Shown here: piece after piece, positions 1-9,656 of the stretch
How the letters are laid out: each line of letters begins with the position of its first letter
Numbering within the stretch: the stretch's first letter is position 1
DNA from: Candidatus Merdivicinus excrementipullorum
GTDB lineage: Bacteria; Bacillota; Clostridia; Oscillospirales; Ruminococcaceae
Length of the DNA stretch: 64,000 nt
NCBI GenBank assembly: GCA_018716725.1
Contig: DVJP01000076.1
Coordinates: forward strand, 17,165-81,164
Direction of reading: 5' to 3'
Translations under genes and position numbers: made by a program
Notes under the pieces: generated by a model
The model's database searches: none
Told to the model about the DNA's origin: nothing
The model's input: only the letters and a program-made list of their open reading frames with translations

Positions 1-120
1 TATTGTAAAGTACATCTGCCTTACAGCAAAATTCGTCCATTTAGCTCCTTGAAGATATTATACCATTGAACCGTCTGGTTGGCAAGTGGATTTCATCCGT
101 TTGCGCCGGAAACCGTCACG

Positions 121-3100
121 TTACCGCAAAGCAACGGCATCTTTTCCCAAAAGCCCGGAAAGCTCCTCCAAAAGCTCCTGCTTTCCGCTGACGCAGGGAC
201 GGCCCGGGGGATAATGGTATTTCTTATCTTCATCGAAATAAATCTTCACCGGCGTCTGGCCTGGGTAATCCGCCAGCAGGGTCAGCACCGCCGGAAGGCG
301 GCGGTCGTTTTTGGAATTCATCCGCAAAAACAGGGTCCCGGCAGGCTGGGAATCCCGGAATGCTTCCAGGTCTATGAGCCGGTCAGCCAGCACCTTCGCC
401 GGCTCCTCCTCCCGGAGGGAAATCCGGCCCTCCACCACAAAGGGGGCGTCCTTCTGCAAAACCTGCTGGTAATCCCGGTAAACCGTGGGAAACAGCACCA
501 CCTCAATGGCGCCGCTGCGGTCCTCCAGATTTAAAAAGCACATCATCTGGCCGGACTTGGTGTTCATGGTTTTCTTCCCGGCGGCCATTCCCAAGAGCCG
601 CACCTGCTGGCGGTCCTGGTACCGGCTTTCCTCCGCCGTAATAGCGGCGGCCTCATCCATTTTCCAGCGTTTGGCCAGCAGGCGGTACTCATCCAGGGGA
701 TGCCCAGTCAAATAAAAGCCCAGGGCCTCATACTCCTGGCGGAGCTTTTCTCCAATGGAGGATTCTCCGATCCGGGGGATAGAAAGCTCCGGTTCGGCGA
801 TTTCCGCCGCTGCAAACAGGTTCATTTGGCCCCCGGCATGGCTTCGGGCGTAACCTGCGGCGGAATCCATAGCCGCTTCATGAACTGCCAAAAGTTCTTT
901 GCGGGCATAGCCAAAGCAATCAAAGGCGCCGCACCGGATGAGGTTTTTCAAGGCTTGTTTGTTCAAATCCTTTCCCGCCATCCGTTTGCAAAAGTCCAAA
1001 AGGCCCGTAAAGGGGCCGTTTTTCTTCCGTTCCGCCACAATATTGTCAATAACGGAACGGCCCAATCCCTTGACTGCCAGCAATCCAAAGCGGATGCCTT
1101 CCCCTTCCATCCGGAAGGAACCGGTACTCCGGTTAATGTGGGGCGGCAGGATTTCGATGCCAAGTTCCTTGCATTCCCCCAGATATTCGGTGAGCTTCCC
1201 CGTCCAGTCCAGAATGGAGGTGAGCAGGGCCGCCATATACTGCCGGGGGTAGTGGCATTTCAAATAGGCCGTCTGATAACTGACCACCGAATAAGCGGCG
1301 GCATGGGATTTATTGAAAGCGTATTCCGCGAAGGCGGCCATCTCGTCAAAAATATGGTTGGCCACATCTTCCGGCACCCCGTTGGCCACAGCGCCGACGC
1401 ACTCAAAGGAGCCGTCCTCCCGTTTTTTGCCGTGGATAAAGTTTTCCCGTTCCGCCTGCATCACGTCCACTTTTTTCTTGCCCATAGCCCGGCGCACCAA
1501 ATCTGCCCGGCCGTAGGAGTAGCCTGCCAAAGACCGGCAGACCTGCATCACCTGCTCCTGGTAAAGCAGAACGCCGCAGGTTACCCGCAGAATCGGCTCC
1601 AAAAGGGGCGTTTCATAGCGGATCTGCTCCGGATGGAACCGGTTGCGGATATAAGTGTCAATGGAGGAGCTGGGGCCGGGACGGTAAAGGGAGGTGGCCG
1701 CCGTCAAATCCTCGATACAGTTTGGCTTCATGGCAACCAGCATCCGCCGCATCCCCGCCGACTCAAACTGGAACACCCCTTCCGTTTCCCCCTTGGAAAA
1801 CATGGCGAACACTGCCGGATCCTCCAGGGAAATTTTATCTATGGAAAATTCCGGCTCTGTTTTGCGGACAGCGTGGACCGTGTGGTCAATGACCGAAAGG
1901 TTCCGAAGGCCCAAAAAGTCCATTTTTAACAGACCCAGTTCTTCCAAAGTGGTCATGGGAAACTGAGTCACGATAGATTCGTCACTTTTTGCCAAAGGGA
2001 CGTACTCGTCCACCGGCTTGGCGGTAATGACAACGCCGGCGGCATGGGTGGAAGCGTGCCGGGGCATCCCTTCCACCTTTTTGGCCATATCCAGCAATTC
2101 TTTTACCTGAAGGTCGGTGTCATAGAGGGTTTTTAAAGATTTTTCCTCGGAAAGGGCCGCGTCCAGGGTAATTTTCAGCCGGTTTGGAATGAGCTTTGCC
2201 ACCCGGTCCACAGCCTGGTAGCTCATTCCCAAAGCCCGGCCCACGTCCCGGACCGCCGCTTTGGCCGCCATGGTCCCGAAGGTGGTAATCTGGGCCACAT
2301 GGTCAGCCCCATACCGGCGCACCACATAATCGATGACCTCACCCCGTCGTTCATCGGAAAAGTCCACGTCGAAGTCCGGCATGCTCACCCGTTCCGGATT
2401 GAGGAACCGCTCAAAAATCAGCTGGTATTTAATGGGGTCCACACCGGTAATGCCCATGCAGTATGCCAAAAGGCTCCCGGCCCCGGAGCCCCGCCCCGGC
2501 CCCACCGGGATGTCCCGGCTTTTGGCGTAGCGGATAAAATCGTAGACGATCAGGTAATAATCCACATACCCCATCTTCTTGACCACGCTCATCTCGTAGT
2601 CAAACCGCTCCTGCAATTCCGGCGTGATCGTGCCGTACCGTTTTTTCAATCCACGAGTGCAGAGGTCGGTAAAATATTCCTCGGAAGTCCGGCCGTCCGG
2701 GGTTTCAAAGTGTGGCAGCTGGGTTTTGCCGAAAGTAAATTCTACCTGACACCGGGCGGCAATGGCGGCGGTGTTGTCCAAAGCGTCCTCAAAGCCGGGA
2801 AGGGCCTTTTCCATTTCCTCCCGGCTTTTCAGGTAAAATTCCTCGGTGGGGAATTCCATGTCGTTTTGCTCGTCAACGGTGTGGTTGGTTTGGATGCACA
2901 CCAGCACGTTCTGCATCCGGGCGTCCTCTTTTTTCAGGTAATGGCAGTCGTTGGTGGCGGCCAGGGGGATGCCCGTTTCCTTAGAAAGGCGGCGCAGCAA
3001 GGGCAGAATCCGCCGCTGTTCCTCAATGCCGTGATCCTGCACCTCAAGGAAGTAATTCCCTTCCCCGAAAATATCCCGGTAGCGCAGGGCCGTTTCCTTG

Positions 3101-3564
3101 GCCCCGGAAAAGTCCCCAGTGGACAGCTTCCGTGGGATTTCCCCTGCCAGGCAGGCCGATAAAGCAATAAGCCCTTCATGGTATTTTTCCAGCAGCTCCA
3201 AATCCACCCGGGGCTTGCTGTAAAAGCCCTCGATATACCCGGCGGAAACCAGCTTAATAAGGTTTTGGTAGCCCTGCTGGTTTTCGCAGAGCAAAACCAG
3301 GTGGTAGGGCTTGTTGTCCACCTGGAACACCTTGTCGAACCGGGTCCGGGGGGCCACATAGACCTCGCAGCCGATAATGGGCTTTACCCCCTCTTTTTTG
3401 CAGGCCTTATAAAAATCCACCACGCCGTACATGCAGCCGTGGTCGGTAATGGCGCAGGCCTCCTGACCGGCTTCCTTGACCCGCTTGGGAAGCTCGGAAA
3501 TCCGGCATGCCCCGTCTAACAGGCTGTATTCTGTGTGCAGATGCAGATGGACAAAGGGTTTCAT
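121..3564 (-). CDS. dnaE: DNA polymerase III subunit alpha (PHP-containing, DnaE-type)
   Basis: 1147 aa ORF; N-terminal PHP motif FVHLHLHTEYSLLDG, PDFDVDFSDERR, GPGRGSGAGS, C-terminal OB region. Confidence 0.97.
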   Translation of the reverse strand: MKPFVHLHLHTEYSLLDGACRISELPKRVKEAGQEACAITDHGCMYGVVDFYKACKKEGVKPIIGCEVYVAPRTRFDKVFQVDNKPYHLVLLCENQQGYQNLIKLVSAGYIEGFYSKPRVDLELLEKYHEGLIALSACLAGEIPRKLSTGDFSGAKETALRYRDIFGEGNYFLEVQDHGIEEQRRILPLLRRLSKETGIPLAATNDCHYLKKEDARMQNVLVCIQTNHTVDEQNDMEFPTEEFYLKSREEMEKALPGFEDALDNTAAIAARCQVEFTFGKTQLPHFETPDGRTSEEYFTDLCTRGLKKRYGTITPELQERFDYEMSVVKKMGYVDYYLIVYDFIRYAKSRDIPVGPGRGSGAGSLLAYCMGITGVDPIKYQLIFERFLNPERVSMPDFDVDFSDERRGEVIDYVVRRYGADHVAQITTFGTMAAKAAVRDVGRALGMSYQAVDRVAKLIPNRLKITLDAALSEEKSLKTLYDTDLQVKELLDMAKKVEGMPRHASTHAAGVVITAKPVDEYVPLAKSDESIVTQFPMTTLEELGLLKMDFLGLRNLSVIDHTVHAVRKTEPEFSIDKISLEDPAVFAMFSKGETEGVFQFESAGMRRMLVAMKPNCIEDLTAATSLYRPGPSSSIDTYIRNRFHPEQIRYETPLLEPILRVTCGVLLYQEQVMQVCRSLAGYSYGRADLVRRAMGKKKVDVMQAERENFIHGKKREDGSFECVGAVANGVPEDVANHIFDEMAAFAEYAFNKSHAAAYSVVSYQTAYLKCHYPRQYMAALLTSILDWTGKLTEYLGECKELGIEILPPHINRSTGSFRMEGEGIRFGLLAVKGLGRSVIDNIVAERKKNGPFTGLLDFCKRMAGKDLNKQALKNLIRCGAFDCFGYARKELLAVHEAAMDSAAGYARSHAGGQMNLFAAAEIAEPELSIPRIGESSIGEKLRQEYEALGFYLTGHPLDEYRLLAKRWKMDEAAAITAEESRYQDRQQVRLLGMAAGKKTMNTKSGQMMCFLNLEDRSGAIEVVLFPTVYRDYQQVLQKDAPFVVEGRISLREEEPAKVLADRLIDLEAFRDSQPAGTLFLRMNSKNDRRLPAVLTLLADYPGQTPVKIYFDEDKKYHYPPGRPCVSGKQELLEELSGLLGKDAVALR

Positions 3565-3579
3565 AGCTTCCCTCCTACT

Positions 3580-4149
3580 TCAACATTCCGTTTCTTTCGC
3601 AAATATACCTTGTGAATATGTCCACAAAATTCCCTGGGCGTCCTCAAAATAAAGAATTTTTAAATCCGGGCTGGCGCCGTATAGGAAGAATCCCCGTCCC
3701 AGTTTTTGAAAAGCTGTCCGCTCCTGCTCCGTGGTTTTTGTAAGCAGATGAAACGAGCGTTCACATCGCTCAATCCATCGCTTTTCATAATCCACGGCTG
3801 AAAGGATTCTTTGGGACAAATCGGCCACTGTGCAAAGGCTAAAGCGTTCACACCACCGGATATCCTCCCGGTACAAAGTTGGGCCGGGTTCCTTGATAAT
3901 GATTTCGTCCTCATCGTACAATACGGGAAGTTCCAAAATTCCCATGGAAAATGCCGCAAAAGCCCGGGTGTGCCCGTCCGTTAAGGTATACCGGCCGTTT
4001 CCAAAATCGTGGACCGGCAGAGGCTGGCACCGCGCTATAGTATCAGGCGAAAGCCATGTCCGGACCCGGGCAAGCTTTTCCTCGCTCAAATAAAGCTGGC
4101 TGATTCCCAGCTCCAAAACAGGCATCTGCCGGATCCCATCAAATCTCAT
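3580..4149 (-). CDS. ParB-like N-terminal domain / sulfiredoxin-fold-like hypothetical protein
   Basis: LTDGHTRAFAAF resembles the DGHxR ParB-like motif; likely start is MRFDGIRQ, inside the longer ORF; overlaps the upstream MFS stop. Confidence 0.5.
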   Translation of the reverse strand: MRFDGIRQMPVLELGISQLYLSEEKLARVRTWLSPDTIARCQPLPVHDFGNGRYTLTDGHTRAFAAFSMGILELPVLYDEDEIIIKEPGPTLYREDIRWCERFSLCTVADLSQRILSAVDYEKRWIERCERSFHLLTKTTEQERTAFQKLGRGFFLYGASPDLKILYFEDAQGILWTYSQGIFAKETEC

Positions 4150-5389
4150 GCTTTTTCTCCCGCCGCAGGATCCCTGTGACAAGAATGCCCAGAATCGGGA
4201 AAACCGCGGCAATCAAAAGCCCTGCTTTCATACCGATCTGGTCGGCAGTCAAGCCCATATTGGCGGCCCAATTCACCAGGGATTCGTTTTCCATGGCCGT
4301 ATCTACCACAATCCCCACCAGCTGAGGTCCAACAGAGCCGCCCAGATCGCCGCCTGCCGCCATCAGGGCGAAAACCGCCACTCCGGCCGTGGGAAATTTA
4401 TCCGACGCCACCAGCAGGCTGCCCGGCCAGAGCATGGACACGCAAAAGCCCGTCAATCCGCAGGCAATCAGCCCCACAAGGGCAATATTGGAAAAAGCGG
4501 CGGTGAGATAGCAGACAGCCGCGCCGATTGTCCCGGCAAAAAGCACCCGTCGGATGTGCTTCCCATATTTGGCATATAGAGAACGTCCCAGTCCTAACAT
4601 CACCGCGAACATGGCCACCCCGAAAATATCCCCGTAAACCTTGGGGATGTTTAGGGCTTTTTCCAGGTAGCTGGAACTCCACTGGGACATGGTGCATTCG
4701 CTGGCCCCGCCTAAGAAAATGCACAGAAAGCAGAGGATTAAGGCGGGCTGGCGGATAAGCTTCACCACGCCGCCGCTTTTTTCCGGCGTCTGCATGGGAG
4801 GGACCGGCTGCTTGTGGTACAAAACCGCGCTGGCCGCCGGAATCAGCGTCCAGAGGATAGCCAGCCAGTGCCAGTTTTCCCCGCCGAACACCTTCAAGAA
4901 GAGGGTGCTGACAATGACCACCCCCACCACGCCCCAGGCGTAGATAGAGTGGAGCTTGCTCATTTCCCGTTCCGGGTTTTCCGCCGGGATGGCCGCAATG
5001 ACGGGGCTGATAAGCACCTCTGCAAGCCCTCCGGAGGAGGCGAACACAACGCTCCCCAAAAACAGCCCAAAATACGCCGTTTCCGGGAAAAACAGCGGAT
5101 ATAATGCATAGATCAAAAGCCCGGCCGCAGTAATCACAGGGATGGCCCGCACGGTCTTTTCGATGTTAAACTTATGAGAATAAAAAGAAAAAATCAGGTC
5201 GATGAACAGCTGAGTGCAAAAATTCACCAAAACCAGCGTTCCCAGCAGGGCGTAGGAAATCCCATACAGCTCCCGGAAGGAAACAAACAGCAGAGGCTGC
5301 AAAGAACCAACCACAGACATAGAAAGGTTGGTGGAATAACAGGCGTATTTTAAGCGTCGGTAATCTGGCTGCATGCGAAGTTCCCCCAC
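4139..5389 (-). CDS. MFS transporter
   Basis: 416 aa, multiple hydrophobic helices, MFS-like pattern. Confidence 0.85.
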   Translation of the reverse strand: MGELRMQPDYRRLKYACYSTNLSMSVVGSLQPLLFVSFRELYGISYALLGTLVLVNFCTQLFIDLIFSFYSHKFNIEKTVRAIPVITAAGLLIYALYPLFFPETAYFGLFLGSVVFASSGGLAEVLISPVIAAIPAENPEREMSKLHSIYAWGVVGVVIVSTLFLKVFGGENWHWLAILWTLIPAASAVLYHKQPVPPMQTPEKSGGVVKLIRQPALILCFLCIFLGGASECTMSQWSSSYLEKALNIPKVYGDIFGVAMFAVMLGLGRSLYAKYGKHIRRVLFAGTIGAAVCYLTAAFSNIALVGLIACGLTGFCVSMLWPGSLLVASDKFPTAGVAVFALMAAGGDLGGSVGPQLVGIVVDTAMENESLVNWAANMGLTADQIGMKAGLLIAAVFPILGILVTGILRREKKHEI

Positions 5390-5790
5390 TATTTGGACTG
5401 CACTACGAAGCCTGTCCCCGTCACTTCCGCCACAGGGGCGCCCAGCTCGTCCCGAATAGAAACGGTGTAGTAACCGGTGCTGCGGCCCTGCTTGACCCGT
5501 TTGGCCTCGGCGATAAGGCGGCTGCCCTTGGCCGTACCAAGGTAAGAAATCTGGCTGGTTAAGGTAACCACGCTTTTCTCCCCGCAGTTGGCCGCCACAG
5601 CGAAGGCGAAATCCGCCAGGGTAAAAATAGCCCCGCCCATGACGGCCCCTCTGGCGTTGCGGTGGATGTCCGAAAGTTCCATGGAGCAGCGGGCGAACCC
5701 GTCCTCCGCCTCATCAATAACCGCCCCGGCGGCTTTTGTCGCAAAAAGATCCCCGGAAAAATATTCCCGGATTTCATCCAGTGATTTCAT
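5389..5790 (-). CDS. PaaI-family hotdog thioesterase
   Basis: MKSLDEIREYFSGDLFATKAAG...GAVMGGAIFTLADFAFAVA; start chosen inside the longer ORF. Confidence 0.85.
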   Translation of the reverse strand: MKSLDEIREYFSGDLFATKAAGAVIDEAEDGFARCSMELSDIHRNARGAVMGGAIFTLADFAFAVAANCGEKSVVTLTSQISYLGTAKGSRLIAEAKRVKQGRSTGYYTVSIRDELGAPVAEVTGTGFVVQSK

Positions 5791-6725
5791 CTTGACACAT
5801 CCTTTTCTTCCGTATTGGCCCGCAGTTCCTGGGCAGCCTGCTGAATCCGTTTCAAACGGTGGTTGACCCCGGACCGGCTCAAAGGCGGGTTCAGCATAGC
5901 CGCCAGCTCCCGCAGAGAACATTCCGGGTTTTCCAGCCGCAGTTCCGCCAAAGGCCGCAGTTCCTCGTCTAAATAGGACAACCCGCGCCGTTCCTTAATA
6001 TAAGCAATATCCGCCACCTGGCTCCGGGACGCGCTGACGGTTTTGTCCAGGTTTGCCGTTTCGCAGTTGGTAGCCCGGTTCACCTTGTTGCGCATTCCCT
6101 TGACAATTTTAATGTCCATGAGCTTTAAAGTGGCCTTTGTGGCCCCGATCCAGGTGAGGAAATCCTCGATTTGCTCGCTTTCCTTCATGTACAAAATAAA
6201 ATTCCCTTTGCGGCGGGAGATTTTCCACTGCATCCCGGCGCTTTTTCCCAGCAAAAAGGCCTCCTCCGCCAGATAGGCGCTGGGGGCGGCCAGTTCCAGG
6301 TGGTATTCCCTCTCCGGGTTAGTTACAGAGCCGTAGAGCAGGAAAAGCCCCCGAAAAAACGCCGCCTGGCAGCAGGGGTTTTCCAAAAGCGAAGGGTTAA
6401 GCCCCGGCAGCCGCAGCCCCAGACGCTGGGAAAGCAGCTCCCTTTGGCAGGCGTCCTCTATGAAAACGCTGTACCGCCCGGCGTCCCCGGATTCTTTGTG
6501 CAAATCGGTGCGGACAGTGACAAAAACGCCGGTTAATTCTACGGCAAGCTGGGCAAAATATTCGGCAGTTTGCTTGGAGCCGGTGGTAAACACCTGCCCG
6601 TCGGCGGCAAAGCTGCGGCTGAACAGCAGCATCCCGTAAAGCCCGGCCCAGGCGCAGCATTTCCGCCGGATATCCAGCCGGCATAATTCCCGTTTGACTT
6701 CCTGGCTGAACGTCATCCTTCTCAA
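5787..6725 (-). CDS. whiA: DNA-binding protein WhiA
   Basis: MTFSQEVKRELCRL; KGMRNKVNRATNCETANLDKTVSAS; C-terminal HTH ECSLRELAAMLNPPLSRSGVNHRLKRI. Confidence 0.95.
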   Translation of the reverse strand: MRRMTFSQEVKRELCRLDIRRKCCAWAGLYGMLLFSRSFAADGQVFTTGSKQTAEYFAQLAVELTGVFVTVRTDLHKESGDAGRYSVFIEDACQRELLSQRLGLRLPGLNPSLLENPCCQAAFFRGLFLLYGSVTNPEREYHLELAAPSAYLAEEAFLLGKSAGMQWKISRRKGNFILYMKESEQIEDFLTWIGATKATLKLMDIKIVKGMRNKVNRATNCETANLDKTVSASRSQVADIAYIKERRGLSYLDEELRPLAELRLENPECSLRELAAMLNPPLSRSGVNHRLKRIQQAAQELRANTEEKDVSR

Positions 6726-6732
6726 GCCCCTT

Positions 6733-7590
6733 CTATTTGGCGATGTCCCGGTGCAGTACCCGGACGTTGTGGTTCTGGTCAGACAGATACTGGTAAAGCA
6801 GCTCCGCGAAGGTCACGCTGCGGTGCTTGCCGCCGGTACAGCCGACCCCGATCATCAGCTGGGTCTTCCCCTCCTTTTGATAAAGAGGGATCAGGAAGGA
6901 AATCAGGTCTTTCAATTTTTCCAGCAGTTTTCTGGAATCCTCGGAATCCATAACATAATTCCGCACTTCCTCATCCAGCCCGGTTTTGGGCTTTAAGTCA
7001 TCCACATAAAAGGGGTTGGGCAGGCACCGGACGTCGAATACCAGGTCGGCTTCCGCCGGAACCCCGTATTTAAACCCGAAGGACATGACGTTGACCAGCA
7101 TGCTGTTGCGGATATTGTCTAAGAAAATATTGTTCATCCGCTGTTTTAGCTCGTTGGCGGACAGGTGGGTGGTGTCGATGATGTAATCCGCCCGTTCCCT
7201 GGCCGGCTTCAGCAAAATCCGCTCGTTGCGGATGGCTTCCTCCAAACCGCCCTTCACCAGGTCCGCCAAGGGATGGCGGCGGCGGGTTTCCTTATACCGC
7301 CGGACCAGTTCTTGATTGGAGGCGTCCAGAAACAGGAGCTTATATTCCAAGCCTTTGTCTTTCAGCTCATCCAGCTGTTCAAAAAGCCCGTAAAACATGT
7401 CGCCGCCCCGCAGATCGGTGACAATGGCAATCCGGTTAATCTGGCTGTTCCCGGCCAGGCAGATTTCCGCTACCTTGGAAATCAGCTGGGGGGGCATATT
7501 GTCCACGCAGTAAAAGCCAATATCTTCCAAGGCGTCCACTGCCCGGGATTTTCCCGCGCCGGATAAGCCGGTTACAATCAAAAAGTCCAT
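6733..7590 (-). CDS. rapZ: RNase adapter protein RapZ / nucleotide-binding YvcJ
   Basis: VTGLSGAGKSRAVDALEDIGFYCVDNMPP; IGVGCTGGKHRSV. Confidence 0.96.
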   Translation of the reverse strand: MDFLIVTGLSGAGKSRAVDALEDIGFYCVDNMPPQLISKVAEICLAGNSQINRIAIVTDLRGGDMFYGLFEQLDELKDKGLEYKLLFLDASNQELVRRYKETRRRHPLADLVKGGLEEAIRNERILLKPARERADYIIDTTHLSANELKQRMNNIFLDNIRNSMLVNVMSFGFKYGVPAEADLVFDVRCLPNPFYVDDLKPKTGLDEEVRNYVMDSEDSRKLLEKLKDLISFLIPLYQKEGKTQLMIGVGCTGGKHRSVTFAELLYQYLSDQNHNVRVLHRDIAK

Positions 7591-7611
7591 TTCCTTTTCC
7601 CTCCTGTCAAA

Positions 7612-8514
7612 TCAGCGGAGCAGCTGCACTTCCCGTTCCAGCGTAAAACCGGTCTGCTCCTTCACCACCCGCTGTACATGGGCAGCCAGCTCTAAAACCT
7701 CCCTGCAGGTGGCGTTTCCCGCGTTGATGAGAAAACCGCTGTGTTTTTCACTGACCATGGCGTCCCCGATGCGGAAGCCTTTTAGGCCGCACTGCTCAAT
7801 CAAAGCGGCGGCATAGGCCCCCTCCGGGCGCTTAAAGGTGCTTCCGGCGCTGGGATATTCCAAAGGCTGCTTGGCCTTCCGGCGGCCCAGCAGATCATCC
7901 ATTTTTGCCTGGATTGCCGCAGGGTCGCCATTTTGCAGCTTCAGGGCCACTTTCGTGATGCAGTAATTTTTCCCGCTGTATACGCTGCGGCGGTAACGGT
8001 ATTCCAGTTCTTCCCCGGAAAAGCGGCCGATTGTCCCGTTTTCATCCACATGCTCGCACCAGGCCACCACGTCTTTATATTCCCCGCCGTAGGCCCCGGC
8101 GTTCATGTACGCGCCGCCGCCTACGCTCCCGGGGATCCCCCAGGAAAATTCCAGCCCGGTAAGGCCGTTTTCCAGCGCCGCCTGGCAGGCCTTGGCCATA
8201 GTTGCCCCAGCTTCGCAAATCAGGGTTTCCCCTTCCACAGCAATCCGGGAAAAATCCTGCCCCAGCAGCAGGATCACGCCGTCAAAGCCCTGGTCTGCCG
8301 CCAAAAGGTTGGAGCCTTTCCCCATTACGAACAAACGGCATTGTCCGTGCAGCAGGCGGATTGCCTTTGCAACTTCCTCCGTACTTTTTGGGAAAAGCAT
8401 GACCGCCGCCGGGCCGCCGATGCGGAAGCTGGTATAGTGTTTCAGCGGCTCATTTTCCCGGTACTGGCAGCCGGACTGCCCGCAGAGCCTTAAAATATCC
8501 TCTCGGTTTTCCAT
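7612..8514 (-). CDS. murB: UDP-N-acetylmuramate dehydrogenase
   Basis: YTSFRIGGPAAVMLFP; GIPGSVGGGAYMNAGAYG; AGSTFKRPEG. Confidence 0.96.
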   Translation of the reverse strand: MENREDILRLCGQSGCQYRENEPLKHYTSFRIGGPAAVMLFPKSTEEVAKAIRLLHGQCRLFVMGKGSNLLAADQGFDGVILLLGQDFSRIAVEGETLICEAGATMAKACQAALENGLTGLEFSWGIPGSVGGGAYMNAGAYGGEYKDVVAWCEHVDENGTIGRFSGEELEYRYRRSVYSGKNYCITKVALKLQNGDPAAIQAKMDDLLGRRKAKQPLEYPSAGSTFKRPEGAYAAALIEQCGLKGFRIGDAMVSEKHSGFLINAGNATCREVLELAAHVQRVVKEQTGFTLEREVQLLR

Positions 8515-8630
8515 ATGACCTCCAAAATCAGGGAATCTTTCGCCCCAAATTACCCGGTATCCGGTAATCTTGGGCGAAAGGGCGGCCCGGCTGAACGCCA
8601 GGCCGCCGCTTCCGTCTTATCGTCAATTCC

Positions 8631-9590
8631 TTATGCGTAAATTTTCCACAGGAAAGCTGCGCCGATGGTTCCGGCGTCGTTGCCCAGGGCGCAGGTCTTT
8701 AAAGTCGTGGACTTGACGCCGCTGATGCCGTAGGTTTCCTCTTTGAGGATTTCCCGCAGGGGAGCCAGCAGGGTTTCTCCCTCTTTAGAGATGCCGCCGC
8801 CGATGAGCAGGATCTCCGGCTGGAAGATATTTACAAAGTTCGCCAGGCCGCAGCCCAGGTACTGGATGTACTGGTTCACCACTTCAGCGCCCACAGGGTC
8901 GCCCAGGCGCATGGCGTCGAAAGCAGTTTTGCCGTTGACTTCCTCCAAAGTCTTGGCCACTTCCCACAGCTTGGAATCCTTATTGGCTTCCATGGCCTCC
9001 TGGGTCATTTTGATGAGGGCGGTTGCGGAAGAATAGGCTTCCAGGCAGCCTTTACGGCCGCAGGTGCACTGGCGGCCGCCTTTTACGATAACCGCATGGC
9101 CCAGCTCGCCGCCGAAATGGTTAAAGCCGGAATAGATTTTGCCGTCGATGATGATGCCGCCGCCGACGCCGGTACCCAGGGTAATAACAATAGCGTCATT
9201 ATAGCCCTTTGCCGCGCCGGCCAGCACCTCGCCGTAAGCCGCCACGTTGGCGTCGTTTTCCAGGTAGATTTTTTTGCCGGTGCGGGCTTCCAGGTACTGG
9301 CGCATGGGAGTATTCAGGAAATTAAGGTTGTTGGCATAAATAATCATGCCGGTATTGGGGTCCACAGAACCGGGAGTGCCGATGCCGATGCTTTCCACAT
9401 CGTCCATGGTCAGGTTGGCGTTGGCCAGGGCCTGTCTCGCGCATTCCGCCATGCGGTCCGCTACCTTTTCCGCATCCCCCGCCACATCCGCGGAATCCAC
9501 GCTGGCTTTGGCGACAATATTGCAATTCTCATCCACAACGCCGGCCTTGACAAAAGTGCCGCCCAAATCAATTCCAATGTAATACTTCAT
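8631..9590 (-). CDS. ROK family glucokinase
   Basis: YIGIDLGGTFVKAGVVDE; zinc motif CTCGRKGCLEAYSS. Confidence 0.93.
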   Translation of the reverse strand: MKYYIGIDLGGTFVKAGVVDENCNIVAKASVDSADVAGDAEKVADRMAECARQALANANLTMDDVESIGIGTPGSVDPNTGMIIYANNLNFLNTPMRQYLEARTGKKIYLENDANVAAYGEVLAGAAKGYNDAIVITLGTGVGGGIIIDGKIYSGFNHFGGELGHAVIVKGGRQCTCGRKGCLEAYSSATALIKMTQEAMEANKDSKLWEVAKTLEEVNGKTAFDAMRLGDPVGAEVVNQYIQYLGCGLANFVNIFQPEILLIGGGISKEGETLLAPLREILKEETYGISGVKSTTLKTCALGNDAGTIGAAFLWKIYA

Positions 9591-9656
9591 ACTTGTGACC
9601 TCTCTTTAATTGTTATGATTTTATTTCCCGGAAAATTCCTTTTCCTGAAGGGTCCT

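Noticed and set aside
1-120. Feature at the left window edge
   Set aside because: No supportable ORF or RNA; too short to interpret.
700-1929. Long plus-strand ORF (409 aa) opposite dnaE
   Set aside because: Antisense open frame caused by high GC codon usage; dnaE on the minus strand is unambiguous. The same applies to other ORFs antisense to strong genes (e.g. 2299..3162, 13145..14383, 34822..36021).
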